Shown piece by piece: positions 42,041 to 43,001 of a DNA stretch of 43,001 bases. The position numbers and the translations under genes are program-made. The notes under the pieces are model-generated. The model was not told where the DNA came from, searched no databases, and saw nothing but the letters and a program-made list of their open reading frames with translations. The DNA is from Chloroflexota bacterium. GTDB taxonomy: Bacteria > Chloroflexota > UBA6077 > SHYK01. Location of the stretch: the NCBI GenBank assembly GCA_016844585.1, contig JAERMM010000001.1, positions 1-43,001 of the forward strand, given 5' to 3'. Position 1 is the first letter of the stretch, and the number at the start of each line of letters is the position of its first letter.

Positions 42041-43001
42041 CGTCGGGCCAGGACTCGCCCGACATCTCGGTCGTCATCTGCGCATACACCGAGCAGCGCT
42101 GGCCCAACCTTGTCGCCGCGGTTGAGTCAGTGCGACGCCAAAGTCTAGCGCCGCGGGAGATCGTGCTCGTGGTGGACTACAACTCCGCTCTGCAGGCTCG
42201 AGCAGAGCGGGAGTTGGCGGTACGTGTGATTCCCAATAAGGAGGCGCGAGGACTGTCGGGAGCACGCAACGGCGGCATTGCCGCCACTGGTGGCGACCTC
42301 GTCGCCTTCCTGGACGACGACGCGGTCGCACGCCCAGACTGGCTCGCCTACCTATCAGAATGGCATGCTGACCCCAGAGTCATGGGGGCTGGTGGACGAC
42401 TCGAGCCGAACTGGATCGCCGGCCGCCCACGCTGGTTTCCCCCGGAGTTTGACTGGGTCGTCGGCTGCTCGTATCGCGGGCTTCCGTCAACCACCGCGCC
42501 GATACGGAATCCCCTAGGCGGCAGCATGTGCATCCGACGCGAAGTGTTCGCGGCAGTGGGCGGCTTCGTCAGCGGCATTGGCAGGGTGGGCGCCCGCCCT
42601 TTCGGCTGCGAAGAAACCGAGCTCAGCATCCGCGCTCGCCACCGGTGGCCCGAGCGAACCTTTCTCTACGAGCCCCGAGCGATCGCGCACCACACCGTGC
42701 CTTCGGAGCGGAGCCGATGGAGCTACTTCCACTCCCGATGTTTTGCTGAAGGACAGTCCAAGGCCTACGTGTCACGGCTCGTCGGGGCGCAGGATGGTCT
42801 CGCCTCCGAGCGCTTGCACGCCTTCCACACATTACCGCTCGGCGTCGGCCGCGGTCTCGCTGATCTTGCGAGGCACGGCGACGTGTGGGGATTGACACGC
42901 GCGGGTGCTATCATGGCCGGGCTCGCTTGGACGGTCGCCGGCTACCTAGCGGGCCGCTGGTCGCGGCGCACTGCCAACCCAGATGCGGGTGGTCCCTTCC
43001 G
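42037..43001 (+). CDS. Glycosyltransferase family 2, 3' end outside window
   Basis: Frame 1 open to window end: DISVVICAYTEQRWPNLVAAVESVRRQSLAPREIVLVVDYN, GLSGARNGGIAATGGDLVAFLDDDAVARPDWL; proposed TTG start overlapping the previous stop (TTGA). Missing from the supplied ORF track. Confidence 0.9.
   Translation, partial: MTSGQDSPDISVVICAYTEQRWPNLVAAVESVRRQSLAPREIVLVVDYNSALQARAERELAVRVIPNKEARGLSGARNGGIAATGGDLVAFLDDDAVARPDWLAYLSEWHADPRVMGAGGRLEPNWIAGRPRWFPPEFDWVVGCSYRGLPSTTAPIRNPLGGSMCIRREVFAAVGGFVSGIGRVGARPFGCEETELSIRARHRWPERTFLYEPRAIAHHTVPSERSRWSYFHSRCFAEGQSKAYVSRLVGAQDGLASERLHAFHTLPLGVGRGLADLARHGDVWGLTRAGAIMAGLAWTVAGYLAGRWSRRTANPDAGGPF

Overview
High-GC bacterial chromosomal window, probably from an uncultured Chloroflexota-like genome (inferred from gene content, not verified). 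It contains: a partial AMP-dependent acyl-CoA synthetase; a cobalamin cluster (cobQ, cobD/cobC-like aminotransferase, cbiB); a phosphatase-like/TM/beta-propeller protein; tsaD; an accessory patch (HicA-like, acyl-CoA dehydrogenase-like flavoprotein, TPR-LuxR regulator, alpha/beta hydrolase); a CIRCE-controlled groES-groEL operon; a broken GHKL ATPase/helicase-like relic beside a RelBE-like TA pair; a bioF-bioA-bioD-bioB operon with an RHH/PIN-like pair and a fabF-like gene; an MFS transporter; an ECF sigma/anti-sigma pair; holB-PSP1; rmlC; two amidohydrolases; a response regulator; and an exopolysaccharide-type locus (flippase, frameshifted glycoside hydrolase, two GT2s). The most unusual signal is a 166-169 bp direct repeat of the tsaD 3' end (7945-8113 and 12738-12903). 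It runs past the stop codon into the tail of the convergent gene, and all 10 coding differences I counted are synonymous. It brackets a ~4.6 kb accessory segment and looks like an integration or gene-replacement scar at the 3' end of tsaD; a strain-chimera misassembly has to be excluded. Other leads: bioB with an apparent non-AUG (AUU) start, a palindromic operator candidate between the biotin operon and the MFS gene, and a duplicated TGTGA-N6-TGTGA intergenic element in the polysaccharide locus.
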